Origin: Candidatus Methanimicrococcus odontotermitis
GTDB lineage: Archaea > Halobacteriota > Methanosarcinia > Methanosarcinales > Methanosarcinaceae
Assembly (NCBI GenBank): GCA_031286065.1
Contig: JAITUZ010000001.1
Location: 1-64,000 of the forward strand
Length of the DNA: 64,000 nt
Direction of reading: 5' to 3'
Both the position numbers and the translations under genes were made by a program. Positions 7,999 to 16,348 of the stretch are shown here, piece by piece. The notes below the pieces were generated by a model. It was not told where the DNA came from and searched no databases. It saw only the letters and a list, made by a program, of their open reading frames with translations. How positions within the stretch are numbered: position 1 is the stretch's first letter; every line of letters starts with the position of its first letter.

Positions 7999-8591
7999 TT
8001 GTCGTCGGTGTCGGCGTCGGCCCTAAAATGCTGACCGCGGAAGGAATCGAAGCGATTCAAAAAGCATCTGTCGTTTACGGCTCGGGCCGCGCTTTGGAGC
8101 TGGCGAAGCCCTACATTCCAAAAGGGACGCCGATTGACACGATCAAGGATTACAAAAACATCCGTCTTCTGCCGGCCGATGCCGTCATTCTGTCAACCGG
8201 CGACCCGATGTTTTCGGGTCTCGGGAAATTCGCGGCCGTTAACGATACCGTGATTCCAGGCATTTCGTCTTTTCAGGCGGCCTGCGCCCGTTTGAAAGTG
8301 AATCTGACGAATTTTTCATGTGTGACGGCGCACGGCCGAAAAGAAATTGATTCCGCTAAGGAAGAACTGATCCGCGAAATCCGTCTCGGGAAAAATGTGT
8401 TTTTGCTGCCGGACGAGAAGTTCGGGGCGGCTGACGTTTGCGCCGTTTTGAAAGAGATTTTGGTTCAAGCGGATGTTTATTCTTTGGAGGAAATCGGCTA
8501 TCCCGAAGAAAAGATATTAAAAGGAGATGTTGACAATCCGCCTTTGCCGGTTTCTGAATTGTACGGGCTGATGATTGTTTTGCAAAACTGA
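7995..8591 (+). CDS. cbiE: CbiE, cobalt-precorrin-7 C5-methyltransferase
   Basis: 198 residues beginning MIVVGVGVGPKMLTAEG, the CbiE form of the tetrapyrrole-methylase P-loop, then LSTGDPMFSGLGK (about 67-79) and VIPGISSFQAACARL (about 86-100), which are characteristic of CbiE. It methylates C5 and works with CbiT, which methylates C15. The start overlaps the previous membrane-protein gene by four bases. It closes the operon; cbiJ, cbiA, cbiB and cbiP are not in this window. Confidence 0.93.
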   Translation: MIVVGVGVGPKMLTAEGIEAIQKASVVYGSGRALELAKPYIPKGTPIDTIKDYKNIRLLPADAVILSTGDPMFSGLGKFAAVNDTVIPGISSFQAACARLKVNLTNFSCVTAHGRKEIDSAKEELIREIRLGKNVFLLPDEKFGAADVCAVLKEILVQADVYSLEEIGYPEEKILKGDVDNPPLPVSELYGLMIVLQN

Positions 8592-9103
8592 TCTTCTATT
8601 TTTTAACGATTTTATATTCAGCGGCCGTTTTTTAAAATGATAAAACTTCACATACGACCGTTCGCTGCCGGCGCCGCCGAAAGGCGGTGACAAAGCGAGC
8701 GGCTGTTCTCAAAATAAACAGACACAAAAAAAAGAATGAACGCTGTCAAAACAAACAGACGAAAAAAAGCATTTCTATTCTTGTCTGTTTCAATTAATAT
8801 CGGTGCCTATTCTTTCCGGATGTTGAAAATGCTGAACTTTCTGAATGTTGAAAATGCTGAAGAGTTTTTCGGTTTTGGAATTATTTCAATTACGAACGAA
8901 CGGTGCTTATTTTTTTTGAATGACGGGTATGAATCCGCAAATTCCAAATTCCGCCCTTCGCTTCGCTCAGGTCTGAATTTCGGAATTAGCGGTGAGAATT
9001 TGAGGTTCAAAGAATCAGTGATGAGAATTTGAGGTTCATAGGAAAATATAAAAAAGAAGGGATTGATTCTGAATTATATTAACTGAATTAATGATTTAAT
9101 GAA
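8592..9103. other. Gap after the cobalamin operon with hairpins and short direct repeats, no gene
   Basis: I see no convincing gene. A GC-rich hairpin CCGCC-GAAA-GGCGG lies at 8674-8687. The 16-base TGTTGAAAATGCTGAA occurs twice (8821-8836 and 8846-8861). A larger fold with AATTCCG/CGGAATT arms spans about 8949-8987 and encloses CTTCGCTTCGCTC, the complement of a GAGCGAAGCG motif also found near 56.7 kb. A 17-base direct repeat TGAGAATTTGAGGTTCA occurs at 8993-9009 and 9022-9038. Weak reading frames here lack coding character. Confidence 0.4.
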
Positions 9104-9939
9104 ATGAAATCCGGATCTGAAACTTTGATTACTGGTGCCTTTTTCAAAAAACCGAAATCATCTCGTTATTTCGAACTCGACGTTTTCGGGGAATCGCTGT
9201 CATCCTCATGGTGATTTATCATTTCTTTTTTGATTTGGATTATTTCGGTATTTTAGAGATGCCCGCTTGGTTTTGGTCGCAGCAGCTCCACGGTTTTCCG
9301 ATTACAATCATGTTTATCGGAATCGCCGGCGCTTCGCTCGCGCTTTCAGCTTTCAAGGCGGCGGATGCCGGGAGTTTAATAAAAAAGCTCATCAAACGCG
9401 GCGCCTTCATTTTCGGAATCGGTATTCTCATCACGGCGGCCACTTGGATTTATCCGCATGACGGCGCGATTTTATTCGGCGTTCTTCATCTTATCGGAAT
9501 TTCAACGATTCTCGCCGTGCCTTTCCTTCTTCGTTTTACAAAAGAGGCGCAAGTTTCCGGCAAATACAAAGAAAAACAGGCATGGATTCTTCCGCTTGTT
9601 TTCGGAATCGCTGTTATTTCGGTTTCAAAAATCATTGAAAAAATGAGCGGGCCGATTTGGGTGGTTCCTTTGGGAATCCATCCTTCCGAATTTTATTCAT
9701 TGGATTATGAGCCGCTGTTCCCGTGGTTCGGCGTTGTTTTGGTCGGGATTGCCGTCGGGGCTTGGCTGTATCCGAAAGGGGAAAGGCGAGATTCGTTTTC
9801 TTTTTTGAAAAATGAGCCTCCGTTTTTGAAATGGATTTCATTTGTCGGGAGGCATTCGCTTTTGATTTATTTGGGGCATCAGGCAGTTATTTTGGGAGGG
9901 GTGATGTTGGTTGAGTTTATAGGATTTCGAAGTTTTTAA
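9104..9939 (+). pseudogene. DUF1624 (heparan-alpha-glucosaminide N-acetyltransferase-like) membrane protein with -1 frameshift
   Basis: A good start lies at ATG 9104; the first 28 codons end in SRYFELDVF (to 9187). The family pattern ELDVFRGIAVILMVIYH then continues one frame back (CGG GGA ATC GCT), open to the stop at 9937-9939. Restoring one base near 9187 gives a 278-residue protein with about seven helices, the normal DUF1624 size. Without it, translation could only start at 9208, inside helix 1. DUF1624 proteins resemble acyltransferases that act on cell-surface sugars. The break may be a true mutation or a sequencing error; two other single-base breaks occur in this window. Confidence 0.75.
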
Positions 9940-9941
9940 TC

Positions 9942-10843
9942 TCAATCACTGAAAAAATCCGAGTCCACTCTCTTCACTTCATAAATATTTTCGATAGTTA
10001 CTCCGAAATTATGTTCTATCATTAATTCTGTTAATAATCGGCCATCGACAAGAATAACTTTTGTTGTATGCTGTTTTTTAGCGTAATCTATCGCTTCTTT
10101 AGAAAATTTTGCAGTTGTTATAAACAGTCCTTTTGTTGCGCCTTGTCCTGCTAAAGCACCTACGAATTTTTGAATTTCCGGGCGGCCAATCGTTGAGTCC
10201 ATATCCCATTTTTTTGCTTGAATATAAATCAAATCGAATCCTAATTTATCTTCCCTGATAATACCGTCAATTCCTTCATCACCGGATTTTCCGACAATTT
10301 CACTTGAATCTTTTAAACCGCCATATCCCATTTTTTCCAATAATCGAACAACCAATCGTTCAAAAAACGCGGGAGATTGAAGTATAATTTCAGAAAGCAA
10401 TTCATCAGCCAGATCTGAATTTATTTTTTGGAAAGCTTTGTCTAATAAATCTTGGGGCATCTCTTCTTCATTTGTAAAATTATTTTCAATATTATTTACA
10501 TCGTTTTTAAATTCAGCATTCAGAAACTGTCATATTTCATAAGAGAGTCGTTATTAATAATGGAAGAGGATTCTAAGACATTTTGCCCTTCATCAGTTAT
10601 GATAAAAACGCCCCGAGAGGTGTTTTTTATCAGTCCCGCTTTTTTTAGATATACTCTGGTCCAATTCGCTCGTGTTCTAAATTTCGACAGTTTCCCGCTC
10701 GGAGTCATTTCCAACCATTCTTCATCTGAAATATTCAGGTATTTCGCAATAAAATCATTGATTTCTTTTACAGTATGTTCGTTCCCGTTCTTTAAACTTT
10801 CAAGCAGAGGCTTGTACATTTCATCATATTTCGGCAGTGTCAC
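9942..10843 (-). pseudogene. mrr: Mrr-type restriction endonuclease, frameshifted
   Basis: The N-terminal part (10843 to about 10522) is the Mrr winged-helix domain, from GTG 10843 with a GGAG ribosome-binding site. It stops at a TGA right after KYDSF. The C-terminal part (10460-9942) is the Mrr catalytic domain with DEGIDG and IYIQAKKW, the D...QxK nuclease motif. Reading one base back at about 10524 joins them without a stop, giving 300 residues, close to the 304 of E. coli Mrr. Mrr cuts methylated DNA. It lies 12 bases after the DUF1016 gene, in the same defence operon. The C-terminal part alone, from ATG 10460, could still be made. Confidence 0.8.
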
Positions 10844-10855
10844 AGTGTGTTCTCC

Positions 10856-11902
10856 TTATTCTTCAAAATCGCCGTCATCCTCTTTGATTTCATACTTACT
10901 CTTAATCCGCTTCTCAATGTCTTCCGCCGATGGTAACGTATCCGCCAGCTCTTGCGGCACAAAGTCCGAAAGTCTGTATTCACTTACGCCGATGGGCTTG
11001 TTGATGTCGCGCAAAGCGTATTCGGCTGTCAGTCTGTCCCGCTCCTTGCAAAGCAGGATGCCGATAGACGGTTTGTCGGATTCATGCCGGAGCATATCAT
11101 CCACCGCCGAAAGATAGAAGTTCAGCTTGCCCGCATATTCGGGGCGGAACTCAGTATTTTTGAGTTCAATCACCACATAGCAGTGCAGCCGTGTGTTGTA
11201 AAATAAAAGGTCGAGGTAGTAGTCCTTGCCGCTGACTTCTAAATGGTATTGGTTGCCGTAAAAGGCAAAGCCTGTACCGAGTTCCATTATCGTCTTGGCG
11301 ATGTTGGCGACCAGTTCATTCTCGATTTCCCGCTCAATGATGCCCTCACGCTGTTCCACAAAGTCAAAAACATACGGATTTTTCAGCGTTTCGGTGGCAA
11401 GGTTGCTCTGCGGCTGTGGCAACAGGGCTTTGTAGTTTGCCGCTTTCTCGCCGATTGCCTGCCGTTGATAAGTTTTCGTACCGACATGATACTCAAGCGA
11501 TGACAATGACCAACCGTTTTCGATTGTTTGCGCGGCGTACCAGAGATATTCTTCGAGTACAGTCGTTTTGTCGAAAAGGTATGTGTTATGCGACCATGTC
11601 AAAAGTGCAGACACTGCCTGCACTTTTTCCTCGTCCGGTACGAATTCAGAGAATTTACGCATGTATTTCAGATTCCGCGCCGAATAGCCCTTTACGTTCG
11701 GGAATTCCGCCTTGATGTCACGGGCAAGATTTTCGATGAATTTCGCGCCGTATTTCGTATTCTCAATAATCACCCTGCCAATCTTCCAATACAGCAGAAT
11801 CTGCTCGCGGTTCGCACCCAAAACGGCACGATATCGGGCGCTGCGGATTTGGTCCTTGACATGCTCCAAAATCTCAAAATATTCATTGTTGTTAATCAGC
11901 AT
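10856..11902 (-). CDS. DUF1016 / YhcG-family PD-(D/E)XK nuclease
   Basis: 348 residues. The N-terminal half (about 5-145) is the helical DUF1016 N-domain with LLYWKIGRVI and the YSARNLKYMRKF stretch; the C-terminal half has a PD-(D/E)XK core, DLLFYNTRLHCYVVIELK (about 235-252), with Asp and E-x-K in place. I chose the ATG at 11902 because GGGAGGG lies 8 bases upstream; the longer frame to 11932 begins within the preceding degenerate sequence. This family is often carried beside type I restriction-modification genes, and here it follows a wrecked hsdM. It may be active, since it is intact. Confidence 0.88.
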   Translation of the reverse strand: MLINNNEYFEILEHVKDQIRSARYRAVLGANREQILLYWKIGRVIIENTKYGAKFIENLARDIKAEFPNVKGYSARNLKYMRKFSEFVPDEEKVQAVSALLTWSHNTYLFDKTTVLEEYLWYAAQTIENGWSLSSLEYHVGTKTYQRQAIGEKAANYKALLPQPQSNLATETLKNPYVFDFVEQREGIIEREIENELVANIAKTIMELGTGFAFYGNQYHLEVSGKDYYLDLLFYNTRLHCYVVIELKNTEFRPEYAGKLNFYLSAVDDMLRHESDKPSIGILLCKERDRLTAEYALRDINKPIGVSEYRLSDFVPQELADTLPSAEDIEKRIKSKYEIKEDDGDFEE

Positions 11903-11971
11903 CTTATGTCCCTCCCCCAAAAGCGTCAGCACGGTCGGAAATTTTCAAATTCAGCCCTTGACCATCAGAAC

Positions 11972-12189
11972 TCATACCCAATCGCCCCCAATTTTTTCGA
12001 ATTTCATCTTCCGTTCTTCAATACCGACATATCTGCCGGGCGTTAAAATATAATCGTGTTTGGAGATTTCTTCGGTTGCTGCAACAGTGCAAAACTTTTG
12101 TATTCAGCGGCATCTATATTCCCTCTTAAAATACAAGCTGCATCCAAAATCTGTTTTTCAAAGCCGATATCTGCGTTATTTTTTGCCAT
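11972..12189 (-). pseudogene. hsdM: Type I restriction-modification methyltransferase HsdM, internally deleted remnant
   Basis: From ATG 12189 the reading is MAKNNADIGFEKQILDAA, then LRGNIDAAEYK: the N-terminus of HsdM. It then jumps, in another frame, to FCTVAATEEISKHDYILTPG and RYVGIEE, the last part of HsdM, ending at TGA 11974-11972. More than 400 residues including the SAM-binding and NPPF motifs are missing. The junction lies near 12090. This shows that a type I system once stood here and collapsed by internal deletion. No HsdR or HsdS is in the window. Confidence 0.8.
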
Positions 12190-12342
12190 TTATAAATCCC
12201 GATAATTGAATTCATATAAATAAAATGTATAAAGGAAAAATCCATCTTCAAAACAAACTGTTGGTATAAAGTAACATTTAAACTTATAAAAATGCATATT
12301 GGCGAAACATTTGACATCGCATTTCGCCAATTAACATACATA

Positions 12343-12585
12343 TCATCGACGACCATATGTAGGAGTTTCTTTATGACACTTGAGGCATAATGCCTTTCCA
12401 TTACTGGCAATATCTTTGCCGCCGCTCGCTACAGATGTCTTATGGTGTGCATCCCAAGCACCGCGTTGTCCTTCTTGATGATTTTCACGGGAAAGCTGTT
12501 TATCACATTTCTGACACTTTCCACCTGCATTGTCAAAAATCTTTTGCTTAGTTTCTTTTGTAAATGCTATACTATTCACCTCCAT
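12343..12585 (-). CDS. Small HNH endonuclease
   Basis: 80 residues with a treble-clef HNH core: CQKC (24-27) and CLKC near the end bind the structural zinc, DAHHKT supplies the HH of the active site, and an Asn and a final His follow (NGKALCLKCHKE). It resembles small stand-alone HNH proteins in prophages and defence islands. The ATG at 12585 has no good ribosome-binding site in front; a strong GGAGGTGA lies just inside the frame, so the true start may be later, possibly non-standard. Divergent from the CARF-like regulator gene. Confidence 0.75.
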   Translation of the reverse strand: MEVNSIAFTKETKQKIFDNAGGKCQKCDKQLSRENHQEGQRGAWDAHHKTSVASGGKDIASNGKALCLKCHKETPTYGRR

Positions 12586-12730
12586 TATTTCATTCTATTT
12601 TATCCCTTCTAATGGGATTATTCTCTTAGTTTTTTAAAAATTTATATTTTTGGGACTTATTAAGCATAATATGTATAATATGCAGAATAAACTAAATATA
12701 GGAAATAATAATCAGTTATATATGCAAGAA

Positions 12731-13480
12731 ATGGGACGAGAATTAAGAGTTCATATCACTGTTATCGGATTCGAAGTTGACCGAATCAGTCAAGCCGCAA
12801 TTGATCATAAAGCAGATATTGTTTATCTGATTTCAAAGGATGATGAGGAAAAAGGTAAAATCTATCTTGAAGAAAATGAACGGATTTTAACGGAGAACAG
12901 AATAGAGGTCAAAAAAAGAACAGTGTCTGATGTTCATGATTTAACGGCAGTATTGAAAAAAATGAAAGAAATTATTCGTGAAGAAAAAAATAATTCCATC
13001 TACATTAATGTTTCATCCGGGAGCATTCCGGCTGCAATTGCAGGAACAATTGTTGCGACAATGTTTGAAGATGGTTATCAAATAAAACCGTACTATGTTA
13101 AACCGGAAACTTATCTTAATCCCAAAAGTGAATCCGATGAGTTGCAGCCCCGAACGGAAGGAATTAAAGAAATCCAAGAAATCAGTATATTTCCGGCAAA
13201 ACTTCCCGATGAACGTCTTACAAAAGTATTAATCAAAATCCATGAGAATGGTCCTATATTTAAACAGAAATTAATTACTTTTTCTATTGAAACACTTGGT
13301 TATGATGCTGAACTGAAAAAAGATGATAAGTATGGATCAAAAGAGCATACTTGGGTAAACAAAAATATTGTTGAGAAATTAGATCGCTGGGGTTTTATAA
13401 ATATTACAAAGGTCGGAAGGAATTCTAAAATCAGTCTGACTAATAAAGGAAAAAACATGGTTGAGTATCTGTCTGATTAA
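12731..13480 (+). CDS. CARF-like / winged-helix regulator (HFX_2341/DUF6293 family)
   Basis: About 249 residues. The N-terminal half has a Rossmann-like CARF-type fold: VHITVIGFEVDRI (about 7-19), ADIVYLIS (about 29-36) and a phosphate-loop-like INVSSGSIPAAIAG (about 97-110). The C-terminal half (about 165-249) reads as a winged helix ending in a wing-like strand pair. Proteins of this family are annotated as transcriptional regulators in haloarchaea and methanogens and relate to the CRISPR regulators Csa3/Csx1. An in-frame ATG at 12650 exists, but family members start close to the VHITVIGF strand. No CRISPR or cas gene is in the window; neighbours are restriction remnants. Confidence 0.75.
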   Translation: MGRELRVHITVIGFEVDRISQAAIDHKADIVYLISKDDEEKGKIYLEENERILTENRIEVKKRTVSDVHDLTAVLKKMKEIIREEKNNSIYINVSSGSIPAAIAGTIVATMFEDGYQIKPYYVKPETYLNPKSESDELQPRTEGIKEIQEISIFPAKLPDERLTKVLIKIHENGPIFKQKLITFSIETLGYDAELKKDDKYGSKEHTWVNKNIVEKLDRWGFINITKVGRNSKISLTNKGKNMVEYLSD

Positions 13481-13486
13481 TTTTTG

Positions 13487-14173
13487 TTAACAATAACGCT
13501 GATTTTCTTTCAACTCCCCAGCCGCCTTTTTAGCATCCCCGCTCCCCATAATCGCCGAAACAACAGCCACCCCGTCAATTCCGAGACCCGATAAAAGCGA
13601 AACAGTCTCCAAATTGATCCCGCCGATCGCCACCACCGGAATTGAAACGGCCGCTCGGATTTCTTTAAAAATATCCAATGAAACGGATGCCGCTTCAGGC
13701 TTCGTCCCCGTCTGAAACGCGACCACACCCAAATAATCCGCGCCGTCTTTTTCAGCGGCAACCGCCTCTTCAACCGTTCCGACAGAAACGCCGAGAATCT
13801 TCTTTGGCCCGAGCAGCCACCGGCAAACTTTCGCCGGCAAATCTTCCTGTCCGACATGAAGGCCGTCGCAGTCAACCGCCAGCGCGATGTCCAGACGGTC
13901 ATTGATCAAAAAAGGAATCTTCAAGCCGCTCGTGCTGCGCATCGTTTTCAATAAATCGGAAACTTCAGCCGCACGGTTGTAAAATTCCAATGACGAAGCA
14001 TCCTTTTCTCTCAGCTGAACGATTGAAACGCCGCCGAGCACGGCCTGTTCGATTTGATGCAGAAACTTGCCGGGCGGGCAGAATGTCCTGTCGGTCACGA
14101 GGTAAAGCGAATAATCGATTTTTGGTTTGCTCCGCTTCTCTGAAGCCATGTATTCTGCAGGTTCTTCCGTCAT
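13487..14173 (-). CDS. thiE: ThiE, thiamine-phosphate synthase
   Basis: 228 residues with a TIM-barrel ThiE pattern: LYLVTDR (23-29), SIVQLREKDASS (about 49-60), LINDRLDIALAVDCDGLHVG (split LINDRLDIAL and DCDGLHVGQ, about 88-110), and VVAIGGIN (about 186-193) near the phosphate site. It joins HMP-pyrophosphate and thiazole phosphate to make thiamine phosphate. It follows thiM by 79 bases on the same strand, so the pair probably forms a thiazole salvage operon. About 15 extra N-terminal residues compared with typical members. Confidence 0.94.
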   Translation of the reverse strand: MTEEPAEYMASEKRSKPKIDYSLYLVTDRTFCPPGKFLHQIEQAVLGGVSIVQLREKDASSLEFYNRAAEVSDLLKTMRSTSGLKIPFLINDRLDIALAVDCDGLHVGQEDLPAKVCRWLLGPKKILGVSVGTVEEAVAAEKDGADYLGVVAFQTGTKPEAASVSLDIFKEIRAAVSIPVVAIGGINLETVSLLSGLGIDGVAVVSAIMGSGDAKKAAGELKENQRYC

Positions 14174-14252
14174 AATTCAGCCGCCGGATGAAAAAAGAAA
14201 TTCATGTCGGGATTAGAATAAATAATGAAATGAATGATATAAATCAATCAAA

Positions 14253-15125
14253 TCAGTCTTCTTCAACATAAATCTTCGCCTTTTTTCTGAAATCGTCAGC
14301 GTTGAGCAGATTCAGAGCGTCCATATATTTGGTGTGAAACATTCCCGTTCCCGCCCCGGCTTTTTCAACTTCGGCGTAAGCGGATTCGCCGGCCAGCCCG
14401 CTGAGAACGAAAGCGCCGACGGCCGCCTCCAGAAAACCTTCTTTGGATTTACCGGCGGCGCCCGCGTAAGCGCCGGTCAAAGCACTCAAAACACATCCCG
14501 ACCCCGTAATTTTGCAAAGCATCGGATGACCGTTGGCAACGAGATAAACGGTTTTGCCGTCGGAAAGAATATCGATTTCGCCTGTAGCCGCAACGACGCA
14601 GTCAAACTTTTCAGCCATTTCTTTGATGATGACGGCGGCTTCTTCAGCATTGTTCAGCGTCACGGCATCCGACGCGGCGGCTTCGACGCCTTTCGTATGG
14701 CCGGCAAAGCCGTAAAGAGCGCGGATTTCAGACATGTTGCCGCGAATGATGTCGGGCTTGACTTCATCAATGATTTGCTTGGAAACTTCGTCGCGGAGTT
14801 TCGTTGCGCCGGCGCCGACAGGATCAAAAACGACCGGAACGCCGAGCTGCTTCGCTTTTTTGCCGGCTTTGAGCATCGCTTCAATCTGAAGCGGCATGAG
14901 CGTTCCGATATTCAGGACAAGAGCGCGGGAAATGGAAGTGATCTCCTCGACTTCACGCAGATCTTCGGCCATGATCGGCGCGGCCCCGCAGGCCAAAATG
15001 CCGTTGGCGCAGTCCGTGATGGTGACTCTGTTGGTGATGCAGTGGACGAGCGGAACGGTTTGTTTCGTGTTTGTCAGTGCTTCGGCAACTTTTTCGTTTG
15101 CGTTTTCTGAGAGTTTCAATGTCAT
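14253..15125 (-). CDS. thiM: ThiM, hydroxyethylthiazole kinase
   Basis: 290 residues. Family signatures: VPLVHCITNRVTITDCANG (about 24-42), the SAP-like GAAPIMAEDLREVEEI (about 47-62), VFDPVGAGATKLR (about 98-110) and the catalytic ITGSGCVLSAL (about 206-216) with the conserved Cys. It phosphorylates hydroxyethylthiazole for ThiE. The gene starts at 15125 with GGAG (15130-15133 on the minus strand) close by. First gene of the thiM-thiE pair. Confidence 0.95.
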   Translation of the reverse strand: MTLKLSENANEKVAEALTNTKQTVPLVHCITNRVTITDCANGILACGAAPIMAEDLREVEEITSISRALVLNIGTLMPLQIEAMLKAGKKAKQLGVPVVFDPVGAGATKLRDEVSKQIIDEVKPDIIRGNMSEIRALYGFAGHTKGVEAAASDAVTLNNAEEAAVIIKEMAEKFDCVVAATGEIDILSDGKTVYLVANGHPMLCKITGSGCVLSALTGAYAGAAGKSKEGFLEAAVGAFVLSGLAGESAYAEVEKAGAGTGMFHTKYMDALNLLNADDFRKKAKIYVEED

Positions 15126-15460
15126 TTGGGAGACCTCTTGATGTATGTTTTTCAGCGTTCACTTTTGAATTATCATATATAAAAATGTTGAAAGAAAGAG
15201 AAATGAATGACAAATGATACATTTAATGAAAAAAATATTGACGCAATTTTCTATATTTTTATATTAATATGAAAATTCAAAAGTTTTTAATTTCTGACGC
15301 GTTCTTGAAACAAGAGGCGGCTAAGTTTTTATATCCTGAAATCATTAATTGAACGGATGCTTACTTCCTGTTTTGCGCAAATTACAAGAAGATAAAAGTA
15401 TCATCACTTATTTTTTTGGAGATTACGCGTTCCCGCGTTGAATACAGGAAATGAGAAAAA
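15126..15460. other. Divergent intergenic region between thiM and an unknown gene
   Basis: A 335-base AT-rich gap. It should hold the promoter for thiM on the minus strand (TATA-like stretches near 15245-15275) and for the unknown gene at 15461 on the plus strand. I found no thi-box/TPP riboswitch core by eye. No coding frame is convincing. Confidence 0.3.
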
Positions 15461-16261
15461 ATGACGACAGAGAAATTAACACAGGGTTATTTAAAAGAAT
15501 TACTCGAAGAGATACTTGAAGCGTTTGATTCGGAAGAACCGGAAACATGGGAATGGTATGTGGAATTATTTCCGGACGAATTGTGCGAAACGGAAGGATA
15601 TTATATCCATGATATCACCGGCGAGTACGGAGATGAGTGCGATCGGTATTGCCCGGAAAACATTCTTGCTGTCGAAGCAATTAAGCATCCCGAACTTCAC
15701 CCGCTCATGGCGCAGCTTTTGGAGAAAATAACCGCGTTCAATGCCGAGCATGATACGATGTGGGTATCTGAAGAAGAACAAGCCGGAAATTCAATCGCGC
15801 GCGAACTCTGCAAATACGATAAGAAATACCTGCCACTGTATTATGAGTTCATTAAGACGAACGACCTCGACCATGCGGTTTATCAGCCGAATGATTTGGA
15901 CGAAGTGTATGAAAAATGGGAATATTCGCCCGAAATAATGCCTCTGCTGCTGTACATGACCGAAAACTGCCAGAGAAGTTTGGATTACGGCGGACTTGCG
16001 GAGGGAATATGCAAAACAAAGGAAGACGCGCAAAAATATCTTGACGCGATGGCTGTGTATTTTGATGATCAATGGCATTTTGAAACTGCCGATTCCGCCG
16101 AGTTTGACGATGCCGAAACGCTGGACATGATGCTCTCGCCGCTGTTCAAAACTCTTTTTGAACTTGACGGCACTCAAATGGCGCGGTTTGTACTTGCTTA
16201 CAACAACTCTATGGCGAACGGTGAAAAACCAACCATAGAACAACTGTTAGCGGCGGCATAA
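15461..16261 (+). CDS. Unknown acidic cytoplasmic protein
   Basis: 266 residues, strongly acidic, rich in Glu, Asp, Tyr and Trp, with no signal peptide and no membrane helix. Helical throughout as far as can be read; a short CENILAVEAIKHPELHP-like segment (about 65-80) and regular helix spacing hint at an alpha-repeat protein. I do not recognise the family. It stands alone between the divergent thiM promoter and the DUF89 gene, which begins 87 bases later on the same strand. Start ATG 15461 follows GGAAATGAGA, a usable ribosome-binding site. Confidence 0.7.
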   Translation: MTTEKLTQGYLKELLEEILEAFDSEEPETWEWYVELFPDELCETEGYYIHDITGEYGDECDRYCPENILAVEAIKHPELHPLMAQLLEKITAFNAEHDTMWVSEEEQAGNSIARELCKYDKKYLPLYYEFIKTNDLDHAVYQPNDLDEVYEKWEYSPEIMPLLLYMTENCQRSLDYGGLAEGICKTKEDAQKYLDAMAVYFDDQWHFETADSAEFDDAETLDMMLSPLFKTLFELDGTQMARFVLAYNNSMANGEKPTIEQLLAAA

Positions 16262-16348
16262 ATAAAACGATTGCCGTTTCACAGAAAATAAAAATATAAT
16301 CTCAAGAATAGAAGCATTCAATCCCTTCACATAACCGGACTGTCCTTC

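Noticed and set aside
8736-9032. 98-codon frame after cbiE
   Set aside because: Composed largely of repeats (TGTTGAAAATGCTGAA, TGAGAATTTGAGGTTCA), without ribosome-binding site or family signal.
10452-12053. Several plus-strand frames across the Mrr/DUF1016 region
   Set aside because: They lie antisense to recognised domains and show no motif or ribosome-binding site.
12126-12410. 94-codon minus-strand frame overlapping the HNH gene
   Set aside because: It overlaps HNH and the HsdM remnant in a different frame and shows no motif.
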